In this document: positions 9,256 to 18,324 of the stretch, piece by piece
Layout of the letters: each line of letters begins with the position of its first letter
How positions within the stretch are numbered: position 1 is the stretch's first letter
Assembly: GCF_025567625.1 (NCBI RefSeq)
Contig: NZ_JAOQJC010000003.1
Span: forward strand, 124,001-188,000
Direction of reading: 5' to 3'
From: Paenibacillus sp. J5C2022
GTDB lineage: Bacteria > Bacillota > Bacilli > Paenibacillales > Paenibacillaceae
DNA length: 64,000 bases
Notes under the pieces: model-generated
What the model was told of the DNA's origin: nothing
Databases searched by the model: none
Seen by the model: only the letters and a program-made list of their open reading frames with translations
Position numbers and translations under genes: made by a program

Positions 9256-9636
9256 TCAAGCGTTGAGAGCAACAAAGAAAAAACAAACAGAGGCAACAAA
9301 CGACAGAGGCGTCATGATCATTTTTTCCTTCTTGCTTCGCGACAACGCGTTCATGACGGTATTAAGCGCAAGATAAAATGCAAAAAAATAACAAGCGCCT
9401 CGTGCAAGATCGTTCCATGCACCGATCTCAAGAATACCGGCGGCCTGTAATATGCAAAATGCGGCAAACATTTGAACGGCCGCTGATATCACGCAAGCAA
9501 CCCTCATGCCTTTTGGCATGATTCGATGTTTACCGCCCATCGCATATTCTCCCAATGGCAATCCTATCGCGAGCAGCACATAAATGACGGTCACGAACAG
9601 AAAAACAAGGCTTCCGATAATCGCCGCTACCAGCAT
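9256..9636 (-). CDS. Small four-helix membrane protein of unknown function
   Basis: A 126-aa hydrophobic protein with about four predicted membrane helices: LVAAIIGSLVFLFVTVIYV near the N-terminus, then VACVISAAVQMFAAFCIL, a central amphipathic helix, and a final VASVCFFFVAL. A short basic motif (GGKHRIMPKGMR) lies in the first loop. No catalytic motif is visible and no named family is recognised. It has a strong GAGGGG ribosome binding site 5 bases before the ATG. It lies downstream of the SLH-anchored hydrolase on the same strand with a 171-base gap and has its own terminator, so it may be a separate unit. Confidence 0.72.
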   Translation of the reverse strand: MLVAAIIGSLVFLFVTVIYVLLAIGLPLGEYAMGGKHRIMPKGMRVACVISAAVQMFAAFCILQAAGILEIGAWNDLARGACYFFAFYLALNTVMNALSRSKKEKMIMTPLSFVASVCFFFVALNA

Positions 9637-9710
9637 ACTTTCCCCTCACTCCTCAAATGCAGTCGTTCCAATATCCAAATCTTCTCATCTCGCCTCCGAT
9701 TTGTACAGCT

Positions 9711-9739
9711 CCGGGAATCCCTCGGAAAGGAATTCCCGG
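9711..9739 (-). other. Hairpin between the SLH hydrolase and the small membrane protein
   Basis: CCGGGAAT pairs with ATTCCCGG over a 13-base loop. No T-tract follows on the minus strand, so it is not a standard terminator. It may stabilise the 3' end of the hydrolase mRNA. Confidence 0.3.
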
Positions 9740-9807
9740 CTTTCTTGCTGCTGCTGCTATCCATTAAGAGCAGCCCATTTGGGGTTATCTTTACTACAGT
9801 TTACCCT

Positions 9808-12800
9808 CTATTGCTTGCTATCCTGAATTCTAAGCAATACAGTAATAGCTTCAGCACGGGTTGTTGCGCTAACCGGATCAAAGGCTAAGCCTTTTCCTTG
9901 GAGCAGACCGGCACGGACACAACTCAGTACAGCTCCTGTTGCCCATTTCGGTATATCAGCGGCATCCGAGAATGTGATTTCTTCTACTTCCGCCGTTACA
10001 GATTCCAAAGATAATACTCTGGCTAACACTACAGCCATCTCTGCTCTGCTGATTTGTTGATTTGGACGGAATGTGCCATCTTCATAACCTGAAACCCAAC
10101 CAGCAGTTGCAGCATGATAGACTGCATCACGTGCCCAATCTTGAATAGCTGTATCATCTGCAAAGGTTTTCATAGAAACATCCGCCTGTCCTTTATTCCA
10201 TGTTCTATAAAGCATAACCAGGAACTCCGCCCGGCTTACTGAACGGTCCGGTTTAAACGTTCCATCACTATACCCTTTAATCATACCCTGCTCAACTGCA
10301 TTATTCATTTGCTCAATAGCCCAATGGCCGGCAGTATCCTTAAATAGAAACTGCGGATTTTCAGGAGCGGCAAATACGGCAAATTCCCCAAAACTGCCGA
10401 TCTCCGCCTGGATCATATCACCATCCGCTTCCCCACCGATTTCAATCCATTTCTCCTGCTTTTCGTCGTATTGCCAAATAGAAGGATATTGCGACTCTCT
10501 CAGCTTCTGCTTGTCGAAAGCAAGACGCAAGAGTAACGGGTTATTCAGCTTAACTTCCGGCTCTCCCTGTACTTCGATGAGCGAACTAAGCAGCTGCCAG
10601 CGCAAACCGTCCTGACCGCCGATCTCCTTATCTTCCAGCTTCAGCAACGACAGCTTCGCGCTTTGGTCTGTCGTGCCCTCGGCAATAATCAGCTTGGCGA
10701 TATTGCCCAGGCTTATTTCCCCCGCTGCCTTGCCCGGCAAATACAGTTGACCCGTGTGCGAAATATTTGAACTCGGAATATAAACAGGTCCGCCCTGATA
10801 CGGTGGAGTTACAACCGCTTTTTCAATATCGACCTTTATAGTTCCAAGATCGGAATATTCATAGCCATCATATACCCGGAACGTAAACGTATCCTCTCCC
10901 AAGACATCAGCATCCGCTGTGTAGACAAACTTGCCCTGGGCCGCATCAGTAAGCACGACTGTCCCTTTCTTGCCGTTGGCAACTATTTCGAAAGTAAGCT
11001 TAGTTCCTTCTGCATGCTCCGCTTGCAGGATTCCTTGTACATTCTGGCCGGCTTTAACGTTATAAGCATCATCCTGGACCGATGGAACTGCCTGATTGAA
11101 CATCCACTGCATCGACCGGAACAGACTTGCTCTCTTCTCAAGGCCAATGCCGGAACCCCATTCCATCCAACCTCTTCTGCCGTCGCCGTTGTTATCATTC
11201 ACGAGCAGCGAGAGGCTCATCACATCTCCGCGTTCAGGCCGAATCGGAGTCAGTTCCGACCAAGGCAGAGCAAGCTTATAGATCGTCAGCTTCTTCTCTT
11301 CATCCCTTGTTACCTCGGCTTGGCTGTTGGATACCGGCCCTGCTGGCAATTCTCCCATCGTCGTCCAGCGATAAATTTGCGTGCCATTAGGCGTATCCGA
11401 TATGCCATATTCATACCAGCCCATGCTTTCACCGGGAATTCCGGGAGACAAGGCAAACTGGATACTGTCATTATTCCATATGTCGGCTCCGGAGGCCGGC
11501 GCCGCATGAGCATCGTCTTTTATTTTGGCAGTCAAGTACAAATGATCCTGATCATAGTGGAGCCAAACTTGCCCTCTCACTTCAATGCTGCCGGTATGAC
11601 CGGACAGCAACACGGGTTTCCCCTGTGACAAGTCGATTGTAGGCGGAATAACATCAATCTCCGGCTCGATCTGATCGTTGATCGCAATCGTGCCCCGGTT
11701 GACCGGATTGAAGCTGAAATTTCCTGTATACACATAGGGGTCCTGCTGAGCAAACTCAACGCGAATGGATGCCTGCTGGTCCCCTCCAAGAGCAATCGGG
11801 TCAAGCGGGATGCTGAATAACTGTTTGCCGCCCGGCTGTATAATGGTGTTAACAAGCTTTTGGCCGGATTGGCCGCCAACTTTCCAGGCTATGCTGTTGA
11901 CCGTAAGATCTGCAGCTTCTCTAAAGTTTTCTACATTTACATTCAATATTTGAGTCAATGACCCTTCATTCTGCTGCAGCGCCGGTCTGATTGTAACCTT
12001 ATGTGACATGCCGGTTGCAACCTCATGCCGCAGCTTGCCGATCTTTTGTCCCGCTCCGTCCAACAAATAAACTACCACCGAGCGGAAACCGTCCCGCGTC
12101 TCGTCAATGGTCAGAGAAAGCTCTGCCGATTGCCCCTGCGCAGCCGTAAGAGAATAACTGTTTTCCTGCATCTTTGCAGTTACAGCCAGCTGCTGAGACC
12201 CGGTTTCGTTGTTCATAGTTACGATGAATGTATACGGATCGCCTATTGCCGCCTGCTCGCCGACAGCTGCAAAGGTATCGTCCTGTACGATCCTTTCTAT
12301 GCTTCCTTTTATATAGAAAGGTTCTCCCGACAGTGTCATATAAATTTTGCCGTTATACGGCGTATAGATCTCCGTGTTGCCCATCAAATCCGTAATTTCC
12401 AGATTGTTGTTCGTTTCGATCACTGCTTGGGTTTCTTGTTGGGCCCATACGACCCGAAGAGCCTCGCCATCCTTCATAAACAGATGGCTGCTAATCGCAC
12501 TGCCGAATGACTCGATCTCCTGGAAAACCGCATCGGCAAGCTGCCTGCTTGTGGCCGCGTAGCTCGCATAAGCCGGTTTCGGGGTATACGCTCCCATCGG
12601 ATCATTCTTATGCCGAATCAAACCAAAATTGTCTTCATTGTAATCAGGTTGCAGCCCATCGTTCATAAAATCATACCATGACATCCGCTCCACTCCGTGC
12701 CCTAGTCCCAACACAAACGCCCTCAGCAAATAATTGGCCTGTGTCTTCTCATCGACTCCTTTGGCAGCTTGATGCGTCGGCGAACCGAATTCCGTCACCC

Positions 12801-14955
12801 AGATCGGCACAAGCTGGCCGTCGTTATATTGCTTAATCAGTGTTTTCAAGTCTTCCAGTTTGTCGAACACTTCATCCGGAGCGTACGGGTCCATGTATTT
12901 CTGTATGGACACAGCATCCAGATAGTTCAGGCCGGCATTTTTGTCTTCGCCTTCTCCCACACCTTTGAACACGCTTTCGATCCAGTCCAGATCGATGCCC
13001 CCGGAGACGATTCCTACAGCCGGCACATCGGGGTATGCCGGCTTTACTGCATTATAAGTCTCCTTCATCAGCTTGAAGTAATAGTCCGGCTGCGAATTGG
13101 CAGGACTGTTGCCCCGTTTGCCAAATCCGCCATTGAATTCATTGTAGACGTTATACCCGATAAGCTGATCCTTGTATCGCCCCACGTAGGCCTTGGCATA
13201 TTCGGCAAACCCTTTTCTTCCCGCATCCGTATAAGGTGTGCCGTTGTTGTCGTAGAACGGATTATTAAAAGCCGCCACCAGCAGTAGCTTGAGGTCATTC
13301 TCCGCAAGCTTCCTCATGTAATCATCAGGCGAAGGTTCAAAAGTGTAGATGCCTTTTTCCTTCTCAAGGGTCATCCATTCCACGCCGTCCCGCACGTAGG
13401 AAGCGCCCATATAACGAATAATCTCGGCCAGCTCTTTGCTCCATCCGCCAGCCGTCCTGTTCAGATGCGTATTGATGCCAAACGGCGAGTCGCCGTTGCC
13501 GGGAGGCAAAGTCGAGGAAACGACCGCATAAGCGCTTTTACGGAACAGCGGTTCACTGCCGGGGCGCTCAACTGTAACCTCAAGCGTAAAATAACCCAAT
13601 TTGCTGAAAGGCACCGTAATCCCGGCCTGCCCGGCGTTCGTGTTCTCGCTTCCCGATGCGACTTGCTCTCCGTAAATATCGTAGGCGGCCCAATTGATCG
13701 TCGACCAAGATGATCTTACGATAAATGTGCTAGGTTCATTATCCAGAAATATATTGCCAAGCGTCGTTTGCTGAATTTTCAGCTCCGGAAGCCAGTCACC
13801 GGTTTGAGCCGTAATCTGGTCGATCAGCACCGTGGCGGTCAACGCGGGGTTTTTAATGTCAAATCGATCAAAAAGGATCGTAATCGCTGTGGCCGGCTTA
13901 TGCCATTCCCCATCGTTCGCTCCGTTCCAATACTCAAACGAATTTGATCCCATTTCATTGATCACAACCTGCTGCCAATCGGATGTATCTTGCAGCGTAA
14001 TCCGCTGCTGGAATGTCTGTCCCGTCGAATCTGTTGTTCGTATACGTACAGATTTCAGATCCGAAGTTTTAATCCAGAAAGCCATTTGTTCAATATCAAG
14101 GTCGTCTAATTCTTTTTTTATGGAGGCGTAGGGCGAGCCTGTAGGTCTTTGGCTGAAATCCGCCAGTATTTGCCCTGCACGGCTTCCTTTATAGCTCTTA
14201 ACCGATTCGATCACCTGGTAACTGCTCTTGACGGCCGGCGTATCTCCGAAGCTGAAAGCCCATACATCATGCTCTTGCTCAAAATCACTGATTACGTTAT
14301 CAAAATCCTCCGGCGGCAAAATGACCTGAGCCGTAATTTGATCGACCAGCACCGCAGCAGTTAAAGCGCCATTCTTAATGTCGAATCGATCAAAAAGGAT
14401 CGATATGTTGTTCGTTGGTGTATGCCATATCCCATCGTTCGCTCCGTTCCAATACTCAAACGATTCGGAACCCATTTCATTGATCACAACCTGCTGCCAA
14501 TCGGATGTATCTTGCAACGTAATACGTTGCTGGAATGTCTGTCCCGTCGAATCCGTGGTTCGTAAACGTATGGACTTCAGATCCGAGGTTTTGACCCAGA
14601 ATGCCATTTGGGTAATGTCCAGGCCGCCCATCTCTTTTTTTATCAGCACATATGGCGAACCTGTAGGCCTTTGACGGAAATCCGCCGATAATTGCCCGGT
14701 ATAATTCCCTTGGGCGCTATACACGGACTCGATCACACTGAAGCTTCCCTGTACGGCAGGAGTATCGCCGAGACTAAAAGCCCAATCATCAGTTCCTTGC
14801 TCGAAATCACTAATGACGTAATTAAAATCTGCTTCCGCAAGAGCGGAGCCGGTTTCTTCGGCTGCGGACACACGCTCCGCATTCAAATGACCAATAACAT
14901 TCCAGACGCCCGACAAACAAATGGCCAGAAGGATGACACCTAACCTTTTAAACAT
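9808..14955 (-). CDS. S-layer-anchored multidomain glycoside hydrolase (clan GH-A type)
   Basis: A 1715-aa protein with a signal peptide (about 1-31, VSAAEE). Two nearly identical carbohydrate-binding-like domains follow (about 44-210 and 217-385), then a beta domain and a TIM-barrel hydrolase (about 490-830). The putative acid/base is in NVYNEFNGG (about 605) and the nucleophile in WVTEFGSPTH (about 721). A CBM9-like domain (about 1088-1280), a cadherin-like Ig repeat (about 1291-1375), a ZU5-like region (about 1395-1530) and three SLH domains (about 1538-1713, e.g. GYSDGTFKPDRSVSRAEF) complete it. SLH domains attach proteins to pyruvylated cell-wall polymers, so this enzyme should work on the cell surface. 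It starts 31 bases after a permease gene and is the last gene of the transporter operon. AAGGAGG lies 12 bases before the ATG. Confidence 0.88.
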   Translation of the reverse strand: MFKRLGVILLAICLSGVWNVIGHLNAERVSAAEETGSALAEADFNYVISDFEQGTDDWAFSLGDTPAVQGSFSVIESVYSAQGNYTGQLSADFRQRPTGSPYVLIKKEMGGLDITQMAFWVKTSDLKSIRLRTTDSTGQTFQQRITLQDTSDWQQVVINEMGSESFEYWNGANDGIWHTPTNNISILFDRFDIKNGALTAAVLVDQITAQVILPPEDFDNVISDFEQEHDVWAFSFGDTPAVKSSYQVIESVKSYKGSRAGQILADFSQRPTGSPYASIKKELDDLDIEQMAFWIKTSDLKSVRIRTTDSTGQTFQQRITLQDTSDWQQVVINEMGSNSFEYWNGANDGEWHKPATAITILFDRFDIKNPALTATVLIDQITAQTGDWLPELKIQQTTLGNIFLDNEPSTFIVRSSWSTINWAAYDIYGEQVASGSENTNAGQAGITVPFSKLGYFTLEVTVERPGSEPLFRKSAYAVVSSTLPPGNGDSPFGINTHLNRTAGGWSKELAEIIRYMGASYVRDGVEWMTLEKEKGIYTFEPSPDDYMRKLAENDLKLLLVAAFNNPFYDNNGTPYTDAGRKGFAEYAKAYVGRYKDQLIGYNVYNEFNGGFGKRGNSPANSQPDYYFKLMKETYNAVKPAYPDVPAVGIVSGGIDLDWIESVFKGVGEGEDKNAGLNYLDAVSIQKYMDPYAPDEVFDKLEDLKTLIKQYNDGQLVPIWVTEFGSPTHQAAKGVDEKTQANYLLRAFVLGLGHGVERMSWYDFMNDGLQPDYNEDNFGLIRHKNDPMGAYTPKPAYASYAATSRQLADAVFQEIESFGSAISSHLFMKDGEALRVVWAQQETQAVIETNNNLEITDLMGNTEIYTPYNGKIYMTLSGEPFYIKGSIERIVQDDTFAAVGEQAAIGDPYTFIVTMNNETGSQQLAVTAKMQENSYSLTAAQGQSAELSLTIDETRDGFRSVVVYLLDGAGQKIGKLRHEVATGMSHKVTIRPALQQNEGSLTQILNVNVENFREAADLTVNSIAWKVGGQSGQKLVNTIIQPGGKQLFSIPLDPIALGGDQQASIRVEFAQQDPYVYTGNFSFNPVNRGTIAINDQIEPEIDVIPPTIDLSQGKPVLLSGHTGSIEVRGQVWLHYDQDHLYLTAKIKDDAHAAPASGADIWNNDSIQFALSPGIPGESMGWYEYGISDTPNGTQIYRWTTMGELPAGPVSNSQAEVTRDEEKKLTIYKLALPWSELTPIRPERGDVMSLSLLVNDNNGDGRRGWMEWGSGIGLEKRASLFRSMQWMFNQAVPSVQDDAYNVKAGQNVQGILQAEHAEGTKLTFEIVANGKKGTVVLTDAAQGKFVYTADADVLGEDTFTFRVYDGYEYSDLGTIKVDIEKAVVTPPYQGGPVYIPSSNISHTGQLYLPGKAAGEISLGNIAKLIIAEGTTDQSAKLSLLKLEDKEIGGQDGLRWQLLSSLIEVQGEPEVKLNNPLLLRLAFDKQKLRESQYPSIWQYDEKQEKWIEIGGEADGDMIQAEIGSFGEFAVFAAPENPQFLFKDTAGHWAIEQMNNAVEQGMIKGYSDGTFKPDRSVSRAEFLVMLYRTWNKGQADVSMKTFADDTAIQDWARDAVYHAATAGWVSGYEDGTFRPNQQISRAEMAVVLARVLSLESVTAEVEEITFSDAADIPKWATGAVLSCVRAGLLQGKGLAFDPVSATTRAEAITVLLRIQDSKQ

Positions 14956-14986
14956 AGGTCTTTTATTCCTCCTTAATGTATTGTTT

Positions 14987-15835
14987 CTATCCTTTCACAG
15001 CTGAACTCGAGAACCCCTGAATGATATATTTCTGCCCCAGGAAGAAGACGATAAGCAGCGGTACGACTCCCGCCGTGGCGGCGGCCATCATCATGTTATA
15101 GTCCACACCCGCTTCCAGCATGAAATTCTGCATGCCAAGCGGCACGGTGAACAGCCTTTTGTCCAGCAGGAATATCAAAGCGTTCTCGTAATCGTTCCAC
15201 GTCCATGTAAAATCGATGATCGCGAAGGTTGCCAGAACCGGCTTGGACAGCGGCAGGAATAACTGAAAGAAAATCCGGAAATGGCCGGCTCCGTCAATGA
15301 AAGCCGCTTCAGATATTTCATGGGGAATGCTCATGAAAAATTGCCGGATCATGAAGACGCCGAATACCGTAAACAAGCCCGGCAGAATGATCGCCCAATG
15401 GGTATTGTAGATGTTCATCCAATCAAACATAATAAATTTCGGAACAAACAGCACTTGCTGCGGAATCATCATCAAGCATAAATAGAGCAGAAAAATAGCG
15501 TCTCTTCCCTTGAAAGGAATTCGGCTGAAGCCGTATGCGGCAAATGCCGCCAATAAAGGCGCTCCGATCATTAAGATCAATGATATTTTTAAAGAGTTCA
15601 AATAAAACATCATAAATCCGTCGCCAGTCATCCATACCTTGTAATGGTTCGTCCATACCGGGTCCAGCGGAATCCATTGAATGGGATAAGTGAAGACATC
15701 CTTCGCTTTTTTGAACGAGGTGCTGATCATCCAAATCATTGGCGACAGAAGCAGCAGACTCGCCATCGTCATGAGAATTGTATTAAAGCTTTTGAGCAAT
15801 CGTTCTCTGATTATTCTGACATTTATAGCTTTCAT
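14987..15835 (-). CDS. Sugar ABC transporter permease, MalG/UgpE type
   Basis: A 282-aa permease with about six membrane helices and the EAA loop (EAAFIDGAGHFRIFFQLFLP) that docks to the ATPase. It forms the inner-membrane channel with the permease encoded upstream. The ATG at 15835 follows GGGAGGAAGAGG; in-frame codons further upstream overlap the previous gene and lack a ribosome binding site. The gene lies 17 bases after the first permease and 31 bases before the SLH hydrolase, so import and surface hydrolysis are co-transcribed. Confidence 0.92.
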   Translation of the reverse strand: MKAINVRIIRERLLKSFNTILMTMASLLLLSPMIWMISTSFKKAKDVFTYPIQWIPLDPVWTNHYKVWMTGDGFMMFYLNSLKISLILMIGAPLLAAFAAYGFSRIPFKGRDAIFLLYLCLMMIPQQVLFVPKFIMFDWMNIYNTHWAIILPGLFTVFGVFMIRQFFMSIPHEISEAAFIDGAGHFRIFFQLFLPLSKPVLATFAIIDFTWTWNDYENALIFLLDKRLFTVPLGMQNFMLEAGVDYNMMMAAATAGVVPLLIVFFLGQKYIIQGFSSSAVKG

Positions 15836-15852
15836 TTTGCCTCTTCCTCCCG

Positions 15853-16731
15853 TTAGTAATGGACCCACTTTTTCTGACCCGCCCACTGAATAAGCGAGAT
15901 GACAAGGATGATCAGGAACATGGTCCACGAGACGGCTGAAGCATATCCCATTTCATAAAAGTTAAACGCTTTCTTATAAGCGAATATGGAGAACACCGTC
16001 GTACTGTTGGCAGGACCTCCTTGCGTAATCGCGTAAATCATGCCGAAGCCTTTAATAGAGCCGATGAAGCCGGTAATCATCAGGAACAGCGTCGTCGGGC
16101 TGACCAGAGGAAATATAATCCTTCGCAGCAGCTGCCCGAACGTCGCTCCGTCGATTCTGGCGGCTTCCAGCTGCTCCGAGGACAGCTCCTGCAGCGCGGC
16201 CAAATAAATGATCATGTTGTAGCCGATTCCGCCAGCGGTCATCATGACCAGCACCGCATACATCGCGGTATCCGGAGAAGCGAACCATAAGGGAGGGTCG
16301 CTCATTCCAACGGATCGCAGGAAGGCGTTGATCGGGCCGTTAGTCGGTTGGAACAGCACCATCCACACAAAAGCAATCGCAATGCCGCTGGTGAAATATG
16401 GAGCGAAAAAGAATGCCCGCAGCGTTCTCTGGAAATAGGTCCTGTTGTTAAGCATGACTGCAATTAAAAATCCAAGCATAATTGAAATCGGCACAGGAAT
16501 CAGCACCAGCAAAGTGTTTCTGACCGATACAGCAAATAAATCGTCCCTCACCATCATCCGGAAATTATCCAACCCAACAAATTGCGGGGATTGCCCGCTA
16601 GCGAATACCCAATCCGTAAACATCAAATAAAAGGAGAACAGGGCCGGAATGAGCATAAATATCATCATTCCAATCAGATTGGGGGCAATGAATACATAAC
16701 CAATCAGCCTCTGCCGCTTCATCCAGCTCAC
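15853..16731 (-). CDS. Sugar ABC transporter permease, MalF/UgpA type
   Basis: A 292-aa permease with six membrane helices, the conserved VGLDNFRMMV segment after helix 1 and the EAA loop LEAARIDGATFGQLLRRI. It is the partner of the following permease. A GTG start is used, with GGTGA nearby; an ATG three codons in (16722) is an alternative. A GC-rich hairpin in the 116-base gap after the binding-protein gene (16823-16844) may limit read-through, as is common where binding proteins are made in excess. Confidence 0.92.
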   Translation of the reverse strand: MSWMKRQRLIGYVFIAPNLIGMMIFMLIPALFSFYLMFTDWVFASGQSPQFVGLDNFRMMVRDDLFAVSVRNTLLVLIPVPISIMLGFLIAVMLNNRTYFQRTLRAFFFAPYFTSGIAIAFVWMVLFQPTNGPINAFLRSVGMSDPPLWFASPDTAMYAVLVMMTAGGIGYNMIIYLAALQELSSEQLEAARIDGATFGQLLRRIIFPLVSPTTLFLMITGFIGSIKGFGMIYAITQGGPANSTTVFSIFAYKKAFNFYEMGYASAVSWTMFLIILVISLIQWAGQKKWVHY

Positions 16732-16847
16732 GATCGGTCACCGCCTTTCTCTCTATATAGTGTGTAGTCTCTAGTTTGTACCGTCATGCGGCTGCAGCCA
16801 AAGGGGAAGACGGCGCCTAAGCCCCGCCTCCCTTGGGCATGGCGGCT

Positions 16848-18221
16848 TTATTGCGATGACTGCTGCAGATTTTTGTTATGCACGCGAGCTAATTCCTTCG
16901 CGCCTTCCTCAGGAGTCAGCTTGCCGGAAAATACGTTGTCATACACAGCTTGCTGCTCGGTTCCCGTCTTCCGGTCCAGACGGCTCAGGCCGAGCGGAAG
17001 GCTTCCGAATATAACCCGCTTGATCGATTCCAGATCATACGTATCCTCTGCTCCTTTGAACATAAGAGCAACAGCCTCATCGATCGGGAAGTCCTTGGAT
17101 GCCGGCACTCTGCCGCCTGCCGCCATCGGCAGCATTCCGCCGTCCGCATACCACTGGATGAACTTCCAGGCCGCTTCCGGATGCTTGGTGCGAGGATTGA
17201 TGGAAATCACATCCCCCAGACCGCCTGCGTAAATATAATCCGTTTGGTCCTTTTCTACTTTAGGAGCCGGAGCCGCCGCCACTTTGAATGTCCGCGGAAA
17301 TTCCGCCAGGTTGTTCGTCGTACGGAAGACTTGATTCGTGGAGAACAGCATTGCTGTTTCACCTTTAACAAACATTTGATCCAGGGCGGGCTTTGAAGTA
17401 ATCTGCTCCGTATGAGGCATCAAGCTCTTGTCCGTGAACATCATGTCCGAGTAAACTTGAAGCGTTTTCACCGTAAACGGATTATCAAATGCAGAGGTGC
17501 CGTCTGAATTCGTCAGCTGCAAGCTCTGCTTCCTCATAGAACCGTTGATCGGCACATTGAAGTAATAATCGCTTTGCGCAAGTCCCCATACGTTGTCATC
17601 CTTCAGCTTGGCGGCATAATCCCTAAGCTCATCCAGTCCCCATTCTGTCGGAACCTCCAGTCCTTTCGCATCGAGCATATCCTTGTTCAGCCAGACGAAC
17701 GAAGGACCTTTCGTAGTCGGAACACCGTAATACTTGTCGTCTACTGTCCAGAAAGCGGCGCCTTCGCCCATTTTGTCCTCCACGCTGTAGTCGGTGAATG
17801 TACTCAGGTCCAGCGCGTTCCCCGCCTTGATCCGTTTCTCGTAAAGACTGTAATCATAGTTTAAGTACATATCCACAGGCTGGCTGGACATCAGCGCCGT
17901 ATCCAGCTTCAGATTGCCAGCGTCGTCATTGACGAATCGCACATACTCCAGCTGAATATCCGGATTTTCCTCGTTCCAGTTGTCGACTACCTCTTGAGGA
18001 CCGCTCTCGGCCGGTACGCCTCCCCATAAGGTCAGCTTAATCGGATCAGCGCTGGCCGTTGCGCCGGGCTCGACACTTGTGGATGGAGGAGATGACGATG
18101 TCCCTTCCGTTCCTCCATTGCCGTTATTGCCGTTACTGTTGCCGCTGCAGCCGGCAAGCATTAGCGATACCGCCACAATCCATGCCAATCCGCCAACGAC
18201 TAATCGCTTTCTTTTTCTCAT
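16848..18221 (-). CDS. Sugar ABC transporter substrate-binding lipoprotein, family 1
   Basis: A 457-aa extracellular solute-binding protein. The N-terminus is a lipoprotein signal with lipobox LMLAGC (Cys25), followed by a Ser/Gly/Asn-rich linker and a two-lobed family-1 binding fold (KLTLWGGVPAESG at the start of the mature domain). It would capture an oligosaccharide at the membrane surface and pass it to the two permeases encoded next. It is the first gene of the transporter operon and starts 103 bases after the regulator gene, with a possible extended -10 promoter between. No terminator is seen before it, so read-through from the regulator genes is possible. The ligand is unknown. Confidence 0.92.
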   Translation of the reverse strand: MRKRKRLVVGGLAWIVAVSLMLAGCSGNSNGNNGNGGTEGTSSSPPSTSVEPGATASADPIKLTLWGGVPAESGPQEVVDNWNEENPDIQLEYVRFVNDDAGNLKLDTALMSSQPVDMYLNYDYSLYEKRIKAGNALDLSTFTDYSVEDKMGEGAAFWTVDDKYYGVPTTKGPSFVWLNKDMLDAKGLEVPTEWGLDELRDYAAKLKDDNVWGLAQSDYYFNVPINGSMRKQSLQLTNSDGTSAFDNPFTVKTLQVYSDMMFTDKSLMPHTEQITSKPALDQMFVKGETAMLFSTNQVFRTTNNLAEFPRTFKVAAAPAPKVEKDQTDYIYAGGLGDVISINPRTKHPEAAWKFIQWYADGGMLPMAAGGRVPASKDFPIDEAVALMFKGAEDTYDLESIKRVIFGSLPLGLSRLDRKTGTEQQAVYDNVFSGKLTPEEGAKELARVHNKNLQQSSQ

Positions 18222-18263
18222 CTTTTCTGCAACCTCCCTAACGCTAATGTTTGATTCCTCCCA

Positions 18264-18272
18264 ACTATATCA
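18264..18272 (-). promoter_or_regulatory. Possible extended -10 promoter before the binding-protein gene
   Basis: On the minus strand TGATATAGT fits the extended -10 pattern TGnTATAAT with one mismatch. It lies about 43 bases before the start codon. No good -35 hexamer is seen, which extended -10 promoters can tolerate. Confidence 0.35.
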
Positions 18273-18324
18273 ATTCGCTCCTTGGTCTATTAGGGACGAA
18301 ACTTGCAGATTGGCAGTACAAAAC

